From Streptomyces atroolivaceus (GTDB taxonomy: Bacteria > Actinomycetota > Actinomycetes > Streptomycetales > Streptomycetaceae), in NCBI RefSeq assembly GCF_000717025.1, contig NZ_JNXG01000001.1:62001-126000 (forward strand): 64,000 bases of DNA. Reading direction: 5' to 3'. Below are positions 25,391-34,237 of the stretch, in pieces. A program made the position numbers and the translations under genes. The notes under the pieces were generated by a model that searched no databases, was not told where the DNA came from, and saw only the letters and a program-made list of their open reading frames with translations. Numbering within the stretch: position 1 is the first letter of the stretch; each line of letters starts with the position of its first letter.

Positions 25391-27858
25391 GCTCCGCCCT
25401 GCGCTCGATGCGGACCCGCTGGGTCACCTTCATCGGCTCGTTCGTCGCACTCGCCCTGGGCGTCGGGCTGATCGCCATGACCGGGCTGGCGCTGGCGGCC
25501 ACCTTCGACACGCCTGACCGCGGCCCCGAACGCTTCGCCGGGGCCCCGGTCGTGGTGGCGCCGTCGGACACCCTGCGGGTCGCCACACCCGTCGGGGAGC
25601 GTACGGCCCGGCTCGCCGCCCCCCGCCCGGTGCCGCAGCGCCTCGCCGCCGGGCTCTCCGCACTCGGGCGCACGGCCGAGGACCGTACGTTCCCCGTCCG
25701 TCTGGCCGGGGAGAGGGCCGTGGGACACCCGTGGGCCGTCGCGGCCGCCACCCCGTACCGCGTCATCTCCGGCCGCGCTCCGGCCGAGGCCGGCGAGATC
25801 GTCGTGACGGCGGGCGGGGGCCCGGGCCTCCGGACCGGCGACCGGGTCAGGACGGCCACCCCCGGCGGCGGCGCCGGGACGAAGACGCGGACGGTGGTCG
25901 GCACGGTGGCCGACGCGGGCTTCGAGAAGGCGGTGTTCTTCAGCGACGCCGAGGCCGCCCGCATCCACCCGGCCGTCGACGCGGTGGCCGTTCACGCCGA
26001 CGCGGACGCGGTACGGCGGCTGACCCAGGCGTTCCCCGGCATGAGCGTCCTCACCGGCGACGACCGGCGCCGGGCCGACCCCGGTCCCGACCGGGACAGC
26101 GAGGCCCTGACCGCCGTCAACGCCCTGCTCGGCACGGCCGCCGGTATCACCGGTTTCGTCTCGGTCTCCGTCGTCGCCTCGACGTTCTCCTTCGCTGTGG
26201 CCCAGCGCAGAAGGGAGTTCGGGCTGCTCCGCACGACGGGTGCCACTCCGGGTCAGGTGCGGCGCACGGTCGTCGTGGAGGCGCTCGTGATCGGTGTACT
26301 GGCCTCGGCCGCCGGCTGTCTGCTGGGCGAGGCCGCCGCACCCGTCCTGGCCGGCCGGCTGGTCGACGAGGGTTTCGCCCCGGCCTGGTTCCTCGTCGGC
26401 GACGCGACCTGGCCGCTGCACACCGCCTTCTGGACCGGCCTCGGCGTGGCCCTCGCCGGTGTCGCCGTCTCCTCCCACCGCGCGGGCCGGATCCGTCCCG
26501 TGGAGGCGCTCCGCGACGCGTCCGTGGACGCCGGAGGGATGCCGCCGGGTCGCCTGCTGACGGGCGCGGCCGTCCTGCTGACCGGGCTGGGGCTGCTGGG
26601 CTGGGCTCTGGTCACCGACCCCGGGGACGTGCTCAAGCGGAAGACGTACATCCTGCAGCCCATGTGGATCATCGCCGGCTGCGCGCTGCTCGCGCCGCTC
26701 CTCGTGCGCCCACTGACGCGTCTGCTCACCTGGCTGCCCGCGCGGCTGCCGGGCGCCACCGGCCTGCTGGCCCGGCAGAACGCGTCCACCGGCATCCGCC
26801 GAACCGCCGCGGTCGCCGCGCCGGTCCTGATCACCGTCGCCCTGGCGGGCTCGCTGCTGGGCACCGTGGCCACGATCAACGAGGCCAGGGCCACCGAGGC
26901 GGCGGCCGTCTCCCGCGCCGACCACGTGGCCGGCGGGGACGGCCCGCTGGACCCGCGCTTCGTACAGCGCGTACGGAGCGTCCCCGGAGCCGTGACCAGT
27001 GCCTCCCGCTCCACCGGGGTCACCGTCCTCGAGGAGGGCACCGCGCTCATCACGTCGGAGGCACGGGCGGCCGATCCGGCCGGCCTTGCCGCGACCGCCC
27101 GTCTGCCCCTCGTCGCCGGCCGCGTCGGCGATCTGGACGACGACTCCATCATCGTGAACGAGGAGTGGGAGACACGGACGGTCGGACAGCGCGTGAGCGT
27201 CTGGCTCGGCGACGGCCGCAAGGTGTCGCTGCGCATCGCGGCCGTGATGCGCACCGGCACCGGCAGCAACGGGGTGTACGTCACTCCCGCGAACGCGGCC
27301 GGAGCCGCGATCGACCGCATCGACGTCAGGCTCCGGGAAGAAGGGGACCCTTCGGCCGTCCGCGCCCTCCTGGAGGAGGCGGGGCGGGACACGGGCACCC
27401 CGGTCATGACGAGGGACGCGTGGGTGACCGCGCACTACCCGCGTACCGGCGGCAACACCCGCGCGGGCCTGATGCTCATCCTGGGCATCGCCCTGCTGTA
27501 CACGGGGATCGCCCTGGCGAACACCATGGTCATGGCCACTTCGGACCGGGTGCGCGACCTGGCGGTGCTCCGCCTCACCGGTGCCACGAAGGCGCAGGTG
27601 CTCCGGCTGGTGACGGTCGAGGCGCTGATGGTGGTGGCGGTGGGCACGGTCATGGGAGGGGCGGTGGCCGGGCTGAACCTGCTGGGGGTGAAGGGCGCCC
27701 TGGAACTCCTCTCGGTGAGCTCCCCGGTGGTCGTCCCGTGGACGGCGGCCGGTGGTGTGGCGGCCGCGTGCGCCGTGGCGGCCACCGTCTCCGCCGTACT
27801 GCCCGCGCTCGCCGCGATGCGCACGAGGCCGGTCGAACTGGCCGGCAGCCGCGAGTGA
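25384..27858 (+). CDS. FtsX-like ABC transporter permease
   Basis: 824 residues. One N-terminal membrane segment, a large extracytoplasmic MacB_PCD-like domain (about 45-255), an FtsX domain near residues 260-390 (SVVASTFSFAVAQRRREFGLLRTTGATPGQVRR), a central three-helix part, a second external domain and a C-terminal FtsX domain (MVMATSDRVRDLAVLRLTGATKAQVLRLVTVEA). The duplicated FtsX layout is common in actinobacterial efflux or peptide-resistance systems working with two-component systems. GTG 25384 overlaps the ATPase stop. It converges on the sulfurtransferase gene. Confidence 0.93.
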   Translation: MLSSALRSMRTRWVTFIGSFVALALGVGLIAMTGLALAATFDTPDRGPERFAGAPVVVAPSDTLRVATPVGERTARLAAPRPVPQRLAAGLSALGRTAEDRTFPVRLAGERAVGHPWAVAAATPYRVISGRAPAEAGEIVVTAGGGPGLRTGDRVRTATPGGGAGTKTRTVVGTVADAGFEKAVFFSDAEAARIHPAVDAVAVHADADAVRRLTQAFPGMSVLTGDDRRRADPGPDRDSEALTAVNALLGTAAGITGFVSVSVVASTFSFAVAQRRREFGLLRTTGATPGQVRRTVVVEALVIGVLASAAGCLLGEAAAPVLAGRLVDEGFAPAWFLVGDATWPLHTAFWTGLGVALAGVAVSSHRAGRIRPVEALRDASVDAGGMPPGRLLTGAAVLLTGLGLLGWALVTDPGDVLKRKTYILQPMWIIAGCALLAPLLVRPLTRLLTWLPARLPGATGLLARQNASTGIRRTAAVAAPVLITVALAGSLLGTVATINEARATEAAAVSRADHVAGGDGPLDPRFVQRVRSVPGAVTSASRSTGVTVLEEGTALITSEARAADPAGLAATARLPLVAGRVGDLDDDSIIVNEEWETRTVGQRVSVWLGDGRKVSLRIAAVMRTGTGSNGVYVTPANAAGAAIDRIDVRLREEGDPSAVRALLEEAGRDTGTPVMTRDAWVTAHYPRTGGNTRAGLMLILGIALLYTGIALANTMVMATSDRVRDLAVLRLTGATKAQVLRLVTVEALMVVAVGTVMGGAVAGLNLLGVKGALELLSVSSPVVVPWTAAGGVAAACAVAATVSAVLPALAAMRTRPVELAGSRE

Positions 27859-27897
27859 GGACCGCTTCCCGGCGGGCCCGCGTAGCCGGCCGGCGCG

Positions 27898-28767
27898 CTA
27901 CGCGCCCGTCACGACCGGCAGCTCCGACGGCAGGCCCCATTCGCTCCAGGAACCGTCGTACACGGCCACCCCGCCGTACCCGGCGAGCTCCGCCCCGAGC
28001 GCCAGGACGCACGCCGTCACGCCGGACCCGCAGCTGACGACCAGTCGCTCCCGGCCTTCCACCGACGCCTCGAACACCGCGCGCAACTCGTCCACGGGCA
28101 GCATCCGGCCGTCGCGCTGCACCTCGGCGAAGGGCAGATTCACCGCCCCCGGCATATGGCCGCCCCGCAGGCCGGGCCGTGGCTCGGCCTCCGTGCCTGC
28201 GAAGCGCCCACGGGACCTCGCGTCGAGAACGGCCGCACCCGGATCGGCCAGGGCTTCCACGACCTCGTCGCTGCCGACCAGCGCTCCGGGGCGCGGGCGG
28301 GCGGTGAAGTTCCCGGCCCGCCCGCCGCCTCCCGGCGGAAGGGCCTCCACCGGGAGCCCGGCCGCCTCCCAGGCGGGCAGCCCTCCGTCGAGCACCGCGG
28401 CGCGGTCGAAGCCCATCGCGCGGAGCATCCACCAGGCACGGGCGCTGGAGTAGATCCCGGCGGTGTCGTAGACGACGACGGTGTCCGTGCCGTCCACCCC
28501 CAGGGCCCGCATCTCCTCGGCGAACGCGTCCGCCTGAGGCATCGTGTGCGGCAGCGGTACGGCGTGGTCGGACATCACCCCGTCGATGTCGAAGCGCCGG
28601 GCCCCCGGAACGCGCCGCCCGGCCGCGCGGTGCGCGCCCACCGAGGCGTCGAGGACCACCGTTCCCCGCCTCGTCAGCCGGCTCGCGAGCCAGGCCGCAT
28701 CGACGAGGGGTCCCGGCGGCCCCTCCGTCCCGGCATCAGCGGCCGCTTCCCCGTGCTCGGTCTCCAT
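27898..28767 (-). CDS. sseA: Thiosulfate / 3-mercaptopyruvate sulfurtransferase (two-rhodanese)
   Basis: 289 residues in two rhodanese domains. The N-terminal one contains RVPGARRFDIDGVMSD and VVVYDTAGIYSSARAWWML (inactive site, Asp/Thr instead of Cys). The C-terminal one has the catalytic loop SCGSGVTACVLAL with Cys246; the CGSGVTA form is more typical of mercaptopyruvate than thiosulfate sulfurtransferases. It transfers sulfane sulfur to cyanide or thiol acceptors in the cytoplasm. ATG 28767 begins the conserved domain soon after; longer readings are Arg/Ser-rich and unlikely. It follows the FUSC gene by 109 bases on the same strand. Confidence 0.92.
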   Translation of the reverse strand: METEHGEAAADAGTEGPPGPLVDAAWLASRLTRRGTVVLDASVGAHRAAGRRVPGARRFDIDGVMSDHAVPLPHTMPQADAFAEEMRALGVDGTDTVVVYDTAGIYSSARAWWMLRAMGFDRAAVLDGGLPAWEAAGLPVEALPPGGGGRAGNFTARPRPGALVGSDEVVEALADPGAAVLDARSRGRFAGTEAEPRPGLRGGHMPGAVNLPFAEVQRDGRMLPVDELRAVFEASVEGRERLVVSCGSGVTACVLALGAELAGYGGVAVYDGSWSEWGLPSELPVVTGA

Positions 28768-28876
28768 GGACGTCCGTCCCCCCGCGTCGAAGTGCTCGTG
28801 GTGCGCCCGCAGCCGGTGGGTCCTCCGGCCGTCACGCTGCGCCCGGCATGGACAAGGGGCGGCTCCCCCGGCCGGC

Positions 28877-30100
28877 CTACCGCTCCGGCCCACCCGGCCC
28901 CCGGTGCGTCTCTGGCGCGACGTCGAGGAGGACCTCGCAGGTGTACTGGAACTCCTCCAGGAGCCGCGTCGCCTCGGTGACAAGAATGCCGTACGGGGCC
29001 GAGGGATCGGCGAGGGACGAGGAGAGCCGGCGGGTCTCCTCGACCACCTCGTCCCGCCGCGCCTCGGCCTCCCCGGTGAGCCGCTCCAGCCGTTTCGCCT
29101 GCGCGCGCAAGGTGGTCTCGTCCAGCGTCGTCAGCACCTCCGCGACCGCGGAGGCCGCTTCCAGGAACCCCGCGTACCGCCGCAGGAACGGCCGGCGGGC
29201 CTCGTCGTCCTCCTCCTCGCGGGACCGGTCGAGACCGCGGGTGAGCGCGGCCACCTGGTAGAGCGTGCGTTCCAGGGCGCCGAGCACCGACTCGTAGCCG
29301 TGGAAGCCGGGGTGGCCCCGGTAGCGGCGCAACAGGCGCCGGGGGTTGAGCTGGACGCTCTCCTTCGCGGTCTCCAGACCCGCCCTCGCCTGCCGGATCA
29401 TCCCCTCGGTACGTTCCGCCCGCGCCCTCCACCCGCCGGTGGTGTCCTGGTCGGGCACACCCTCGGCGAGCACCGGGTACATGTCGGCGAGCAGGTCGTG
29501 AAGGGTGTGGGCCAAGCTGCGGATGCCGTACTCGGCGCTGCGGTAGCGCAGCGGCGGGGCCACGAGGACGTTGACGGCGGTGCCGATCGCGCAGCCGATG
29601 AGGACGAGCACGACGATCTCACCCAGCCGGAAGAACCGCTCGGAGTCGCCGGACGACGAGGTGTACGTCGAGAAGGCGAAGAAGGCCGCGGTGGCGACCT
29701 GCGGTCCCTGGACGCCCAGGACGCGCCAGCGCCCGATCGTGAGGGCGATGGCGGCGACGAGTACGAAGGTCAGCAGGTCGGGGCCGGCGAGGAACCCGAG
29801 GGCGGCCTGCACCAGGACCCCCGCGACGACGGCGCCGACGTAGCGCAGTGACTGCACGACCGAGCGGTAGACGGTCACCTGCATGATCAGCACCGCCGAG
29901 AAGGGGGCGAAGGCGGGCGAGCGGGCGTCGAGGACGTCGTAGGCGATCAGCCAGGCCAGCCCGGCCGCGAGGGTGCTCTTCCCGATCACCAGCAGGGTCT
30001 CGCGTTCGTCTCCGGCATAGGAGAAGGCGCGCTGCCACCACTGGGTGACGGCTGCCAGCCGCCCCGTGTCCGACCGCTCGGTCGTGGTGCCACCGGTCAT
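28877..30100 (-). CDS. FUSC family (aromatic acid exporter-like) membrane protein
   Basis: 407 residues. Residues about 35-185 hold six hydrophobic segments with the block KSTLAAGLAWLIAYDVLDARSPAFAPFSAVLIMQVTVYRSVVQSLRYVGAVVAGVLV, typical of ArAE/FUSC proteins. The remaining 220 residues are cytoplasmic and strongly helical with charged heptad-like stretches (LDRSREEEDDEARRPFLRR, RLERLTGEAEARRDEVVEETRRL). It starts 60 bases after the glycosyltransferase stop on the same strand, so it may be the export partner of that operon; that link is inferred from position only. Confidence 0.88.
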   Translation of the reverse strand: MTGGTTTERSDTGRLAAVTQWWQRAFSYAGDERETLLVIGKSTLAAGLAWLIAYDVLDARSPAFAPFSAVLIMQVTVYRSVVQSLRYVGAVVAGVLVQAALGFLAGPDLLTFVLVAAIALTIGRWRVLGVQGPQVATAAFFAFSTYTSSSGDSERFFRLGEIVVLVLIGCAIGTAVNVLVAPPLRYRSAEYGIRSLAHTLHDLLADMYPVLAEGVPDQDTTGGWRARAERTEGMIRQARAGLETAKESVQLNPRRLLRRYRGHPGFHGYESVLGALERTLYQVAALTRGLDRSREEEDDEARRPFLRRYAGFLEAASAVAEVLTTLDETTLRAQAKRLERLTGEAEARRDEVVEETRRLSSSLADPSAPYGILVTEATRLLEEFQYTCEVLLDVAPETHRGPGGPER

Positions 30101-30160
30101 GAGTACCCGAGTCCTCCCGCTCCGTTCACCGGCCTGTCGTCTGCCGCTCCCGCCCGCATG

Positions 30161-30889
30161 TCAGTCGAGCTGCCGTACGGGCCGGGCGAGCGCGCCGAGA
30201 TGGTCGCCGTACCCACCCCGGGCCCGTGCCGTCAGACGCGCGGAGGTGAGGACCGGGAAGCGTCTGGTGCGCAGCACGCGGTGACCGCCCGCCTTCAGGG
30301 CGGCCACCAGCGCGTGGTCCTCGCCGGTCGCCAGCGCCGGGTACCCCCCGCAGCGCAGATAGGCGTCCGCCCGTACGCCCAGATTGGCACCGTGGACATG
30401 CGGGTGGAGATCCGGCCGCCCCTCGTGGCGGCCTGCCTCCTCGTACTCCCGCACGTGACGGCGGATCACATCGCTGAGCGCGGGATGCCACTTCTGGGGC
30501 CGGACGGTACCCACCACCGCGTCCCAGCCCTGCTCGGCACAGGCCCGCTGGTGGGCGAGCCAGCGGGGCGGGACCTCGCTGTCGGCGTCGGTCGAGGCGA
30601 TCCACACGGCGCCCGGGTCCAGGCCGAGGGTGCGCAGGGCAAGCGCCGCACCGGCCGCTCTGGCCCGCCCGGGGCTACGGGAGTCGAGCGGCGCGATCAG
30701 AGCGCCGGCCCGGCGCGCGACCGACTGCGTCGCGTCGGTGCAGGCGTCCGCGGCGACCACCACGAGCAGCCGGGTGGCGACGAGGGCGGGGTGCCGTGCG
30801 GCCCGGGAGACGGCGGCGAGGGCGGCACCCAGCAGCGCCTGTTCGTTGTGCGCGGGTATCACCACGGCCATGGCGGCGATCCTCGTCAC
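30161..30889 (-). CDS. Glycosyltransferase family 2
   Basis: 242 residues of GT-A fold without membrane segments. VVIPAHNEQALLGAAL starts the nucleotide-sugar domain, the metal-binding region is IASTDADSEVPPRWL, and TGEDHALVAAL resembles the ED of family 2 acceptor sites. Transfers a sugar from an activated donor; donor and acceptor unknown. GTG 30889 overlaps the stop of the methyltransferase gene by four bases (GTGA). Last gene of the tightly coupled four-gene set. Confidence 0.88.
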   Translation of the reverse strand: MTRIAAMAVVIPAHNEQALLGAALAAVSRAARHPALVATRLLVVVAADACTDATQSVARRAGALIAPLDSRSPGRARAAGAALALRTLGLDPGAVWIASTDADSEVPPRWLAHQRACAEQGWDAVVGTVRPQKWHPALSDVIRRHVREYEEAGRHEGRPDLHPHVHGANLGVRADAYLRCGGYPALATGEDHALVAALKAGGHRVLRTRRFPVLTSARLTARARGGYGDHLGALARPVRQLD

Positions 30890-31503
30890 ACGAGCCCCTC
30901 GAACGCGGCGGGCGAGGCGGGCGCGGCGTCACCCGGCAGGACCCGGCTGAAGGTCTGCAGGACGAAGTCCTCCTCCCGGTGGTCGGTCCGCAGCAGCAGC
31001 CCGGGTTCACGGGCGAGCCGGCCGGCCAGCTGAGCCCCGGTGTACAGGTGCTCGGGTACCGGGTGGTTCCAGTGCACGGTGACCAGGGTCCCGCCCGGTT
31101 CGAGCGAACCGGTGGCCCGTGACAGCAGTCCGTCCAGCCGCTCCCCGTCGAAGTAGTAGAGCAGTTCGGACAGCACGATCAGGTCGAAGCGTCCCTCGGG
31201 CCACTCCTCGGGCACGGTGAGCCGGGCCACCTCCACCTGCCCGAGATCCGCGGTCCGCCGCCGGGCCGTCTCCACGGCGGAGGCGACCCGGTCGGCGGCG
31301 AGCAGCCGCTCGCACCGCGGAGCCAGGAGACGCGTCAGCTGGCCCACCGAGCAAGCGGGTTCGAAGGCGCTGCGGAATCGGGGCCTGGGCAGCGACGCCA
31401 GGGTCAGCGCGTACTTGCGCTGTTCGTACCAGCGCTCCTGAAGGTGCCAGGGATCGTCCTCGCCCCGGTACATGTCCTCGAAGTATCCGGCCGGAGTGCT
31501 CAC
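30886..31503 (-). CDS. NodS-like SAM-dependent methyltransferase
   Basis: 205 residues. The opening YFEDMYRGEDDPWHLQERWYEQRKYALTLASLPR followed by FEPACSVGQLTRLLAPRCERLLAADRV matches the NodS family, whose best-known member N-methylates the deacetylated end of rhizobial chitooligosaccharides. The SAM loop is the atypical E-x-A-C-S-x-G form of the family, followed by FDLIVLSELLYYF. Substrate unknown; an amino sugar exposed by the neighbouring deacetylase is an attractive guess. Four-base overlaps with both neighbours indicate translational coupling. Confidence 0.87.
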   Translation of the reverse strand: MSTPAGYFEDMYRGEDDPWHLQERWYEQRKYALTLASLPRPRFRSAFEPACSVGQLTRLLAPRCERLLAADRVASAVETARRRTADLGQVEVARLTVPEEWPEGRFDLIVLSELLYYFDGERLDGLLSRATGSLEPGGTLVTVHWNHPVPEHLYTGAQLAGRLAREPGLLLRTDHREEDFVLQTFSRVLPGDAAPASPAAFEGLV

Positions 31504-32270
31504 AGGAACACCACCTCACGGGGACGCAGGTGGTGGGCGAGCTCCTCCGGCGGCAGGACCGCCGCCTCCGCCGCTCCCGGCCCCAGGGGCCGGATCTGCG
31601 AGGCGAAGGCATCGACCGCGTGCCGCTTGCGGGCCTGGACCCCGGCGGACAGGGTGACCTGCGCCGCCCGCTCCCAGGGCACGCGGGAATCCTCGGGGCG
31701 CGCCCAGTGCCACATCCACACCGGGTACTCGGCGAAGGGCGCACCGGCCTCCCGGGCCGCGGCCCGGGCCGCCCGGCCGGCCGCCTCGTGGTCGCTGTGC
31801 ACGTCGCCGGTCCACGGGGCCGCGACCAGGACCGCTCCCGAGCACAGCGGGACGAGAGCCCGTCGTACCTCCTCCTCGTGACGGTCGACGCCCGAGTCGG
31901 GTACGTGCAGCCGTACGATCTCGGCCTCCCCCGCGCCGAGCCGTCCGAGGGCGGTGCGGGTCTCCTCGGCGCGGACGCGGACGAGTTCGCGGGGGCGTAC
32001 GACCCTGCTGTGGGGGTGCGACCCCTCTCCGTCGGTCACGGAGACCACGGTGAGGGCGTGCCCGGCCGCCGCGAGCCGTGCCAGCGTGCCGCCGAGTCCC
32101 AGCACCTCGTCGTCGGGGTGCGCGGCGACCACGACGACCCGGCCCCGGGGCGGCAGCGGGAACTCGCGCAGCCTTTCCCAGCCCGGCCACGCCTCCCACA
32201 CGCTCTCATCGGTGCCGGGGGCCTGGATCGCGTCGGCGTAGGGCGACGAGTCCTCGGTGTGCGTGCTCAC
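31500..32270 (-). CDS. PIG-L family deacetylase (LmbE-like)
   Basis: 256 residues. The zinc motif AHPDDEVLGLGG opens the domain and the third ligand is in HSDHEAAG. The family removes N-acetyl groups from GlcNAc conjugates (PIG-L, MshB, BshB, antibiotic pseudoaglycones). The protein is soluble, without signal peptide. It overlaps the acyl-CoA dehydrogenase-like gene and the methyltransferase gene by four bases each. The mycothiol gene mshB is normally elsewhere and this protein differs in context, so I do not call it mshB. Confidence 0.9.
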   Translation of the reverse strand: MSTHTEDSSPYADAIQAPGTDESVWEAWPGWERLREFPLPPRGRVVVVAAHPDDEVLGLGGTLARLAAAGHALTVVSVTDGEGSHPHSRVVRPRELVRVRAEETRTALGRLGAGEAEIVRLHVPDSGVDRHEEEVRRALVPLCSGAVLVAAPWTGDVHSDHEAAGRAARAAAREAGAPFAEYPVWMWHWARPEDSRVPWERAAQVTLSAGVQARKRHAVDAFASQIRPLGPGAAEAAVLPPEELAHHLRPREVVFL

Positions 32271-33313
32271 TCCTCCTCCCGGCCGCTGACCAGGGCACCC
32301 AGTTCGGCGAGGTTGCGCTCGGCGTGGTGCTGCCGGATGTAGACGGTCAGGTCGGCGACGGCACGGGCGTGGCGCCGGTCATGGCACAGCGGCCCCGCAC
32401 CGGTGGCCCGGCCCACATGCCCGAGCGTGCGGTCGCAGACGGCCTCGACGAAGCCCCGTACGCGCAGGCTGCGCAGCCTGGCCTCGCCCTTGGTGTCCAG
32501 AGGGTCGGCGTCGATGCCGGCCGCCGCGGCCTCCAGGAGCAGACCGGCCGCCCGCAGGTCGATGTCCACGGCGCCGAGGTGGGCGTCGGTGTGCGGGCCG
32601 CCCCCGCGGTGGGCCGCGGCACGCAGGGCGCGGGCCACGGCACTCGCCCCGCCGAGCCAGCAGGCCGCCACCCCGATGCCACCGTGCTGGAAACCGGGAC
32701 GGTTCACATACCCCTCGACGTCCCCGACCGGCTCGGCGTCCGCCGCGTGGAAACGCACGTCCGGCGTGTCGGAGCCGGCCATGCCGAGCGCCTGCCAGCT
32801 GCCCTCCACCGGCTCGTACGTCCCCGCCTCCAGGGGCACGGCGAAGAGTCGCCGGCCGTCCTCGGCACGGGCGGTGACCAGCGCGTGCGTACAGCTGTGC
32901 GCTCCGGAGCAGTACTGCTTGAGCCCGCTCACGCTCCACCGCCCGTCGGCACCCCGGACGGCGGAGAGCCCCTCGCCGGGGGGCTCGGCCGCCCACACCC
33001 CCCAGCGCCGGCCGGGCTCGGGCGCGGGGCCGCCCAGTTCGCCGAGGATCGCCAACGCGTCGACGTGGCCCTCCACCAGCCGGGCGAGACACAGATCGTC
33101 CTCGGCCACGGCCCGCAGCGCGGCGAAACGCTCGGCGGTCGCGCCGCTGCCCGGCAGCGGGAAGTCCATGTCTCCCGCGTCGATCGCGGCGACCGCGGCG
33201 GTGAAACGCGTGGCGGTCTCCGCGCGCAGGGCACGGGCATCGAAATCTTCGGCTCCCACGGGCCGGGGCTGGGCCTCCGGCACGACGGGCCGCCGTACTG
33301 CGTCCTCGGTCAT
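32267..33313 (-). CDS. Acyl-CoA dehydrogenase-like flavoprotein
   Basis: 348 residues, 30-40 shorter than typical acyl-CoA dehydrogenases. The middle beta domain is recognisable (WGVWAAEPPGEGLSAVRGADGRWSVSGLKQYCSGAHSCTHALVTARAEDG), and the C-terminal helical domain follows (FQHGGIGVAACWLGGASAVARALRAAA ... VYIRQHHAERNLAELG). The N-terminal helices are short and I could not identify the catalytic Glu with confidence, so it may be a non-canonical oxidase or N-hydroxylase-like member. ATG 33313 has GGAGGG upstream. First gene of the coupled set with deacetylase, methyltransferase and glycosyltransferase. Confidence 0.82.
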   Translation of the reverse strand: MTEDAVRRPVVPEAQPRPVGAEDFDARALRAETATRFTAAVAAIDAGDMDFPLPGSGATAERFAALRAVAEDDLCLARLVEGHVDALAILGELGGPAPEPGRRWGVWAAEPPGEGLSAVRGADGRWSVSGLKQYCSGAHSCTHALVTARAEDGRRLFAVPLEAGTYEPVEGSWQALGMAGSDTPDVRFHAADAEPVGDVEGYVNRPGFQHGGIGVAACWLGGASAVARALRAAAHRGGGPHTDAHLGAVDIDLRAAGLLLEAAAAGIDADPLDTKGEARLRSLRVRGFVEAVCDRTLGHVGRATGAGPLCHDRRHARAVADLTVYIRQHHAERNLAELGALVSGREEE

Positions 33314-34020
33314 TCGCGTGCCCTCCGTCGCTCCGGGCGGCCTCGTCCTCCGCCCGGTCACTGCGCTCACTCCAGTGCCCGGTGACGCGCGGTTGAAGCC
33401 GGCCGAGGAGAAAACGGCTGCGGGCCCGCCTCCCCCAGGGCCGGCGATCACCCGGTGAGTCCGGTCGCCGACCGTGATCCCGGAGGCCCGGGTCCCGGGC
33501 GGCGCGGGGGCCGTCCCCCACTCACGGGTGTGGAGCACATCGATGACGCCGAACGCCGTGCCGGCCATGGCTACACGATCTCCCCTGCGTACCCCGGCGG
33601 CATGTGGAGGCGTCCAGATGGTGACTCCGCCGCTACCGGCGGGGCCAGGATCCAGCGGGCCACGCCCGGCGCCGGCGCAAGGGCTGCCTGCCCGGCCGGC
33701 CGCGACCGTGGAGAACGTGACGCCTCACCACGCGGGGCGGCACCGGGCCCGACCGGGACATCGATGACCAGGCGCGGAGCACACAAACGGATTCGAACCG
33801 AGGAATCACATCGCCGCGGCAGTAACTGGGGCGAAATCGACCCCAGCCCTTTCCCCGGCCATCCGCGCTCATGTTCCGCACGAGACCGTCACGCCACGCC
33901 CGCGTCGTGGCGAGTTCGTGAGAACACCTGACTGGCGGTACTTCTCCGAATGCGGCGGGTTTCGATCCACCGGACACAAAAGAGATTCCGCCTCGTCTCG
34001 GCCGAGCGGGCCCCGTCCGC

Positions 34021-34050
34021 TCCGGATGACGCCGGATGACGCCGGATGAC
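34021..34050. repeat. Three tandem copies of a 10-bp unit (GCCGGATGAC)
   Basis: Units TCCGGATGAC, GCCGGATGAC, GCCGGATGAC lie head to tail directly before the A+T-rich leader region. The period matches one helical turn, which would suit a protein binding one face of the DNA, but no such role is shown. Confidence 0.7.
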
Positions 34051-34064
34051 CGAAAATATGAGCT

Positions 34065-34132
34065 TGGGAATTACGTCACCCACTTGCGCCATTCAGTATG
34101 TTTTTCATAATTCCCATCCCCTTCACATACTG
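34065..34132 (+). promoter_or_regulatory. Interleaved inverted repeats in the DUF3494 leader (possible RNA pseudoknot)
   Basis: Arm pair A: TGGGAATTA at 34065-34073 pairs with TAATTCCCA at 34108-34116. Arm pair B: CAGTATGT at 34094-34101 pairs with ACATACTG at 34125-34132. Order A1-B1-A2-B2 makes an H-type pseudoknot topology if transcribed. It ends 105 bases before the start codon. Whether it is an RNA element or two DNA operators cannot be decided here. Confidence 0.45.
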
Positions 34133-34237
34133 CTGAAATGCGGATGTCCCTGGGTAATATGCGGCGACTCCAACAAGGCATTCCGGGCGATTGGTAGGGC
34201 CCGGTACGCCACGGCCCCCATAGAAAATGGCCTCTCG

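Larger units (their letters stand above)
33314..34237. other. Long intergenic region between the glycoconjugate operon and the DUF3494 gene
   Basis: About 920 bases. I found no frame with believable coding character on either strand in 33314-34020. From about 34050 the DNA is markedly A+T-richer than the rest of the window and holds the leader of the DUF3494 gene, including a 10-bp tandem triplet and interleaved inverted repeats. The left part must contain the promoter of the leftward operon. Confidence 0.6.

Noticed and set aside
31500..32270. PIG-L gene as mycothiol deacetylase mshB
   Set aside because: Context (methyltransferase, glycosyltransferase, acyl-CoA dehydrogenase-like) and sequence opening differ from MshB; the family has many substrates.
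33455..33931. 158-codon frame in the long intergenic region
   Set aside because: Composition is shadow-like (Gly/Arg/Pro), with no ribosome site or recognisable family.
34046..34237. In-frame extension upstream of the DUF3494 start
   Set aside because: Gives a non-signal-peptide leader through an A+T-rich region with inverted repeats; the downstream ATG begins a normal signal peptide.
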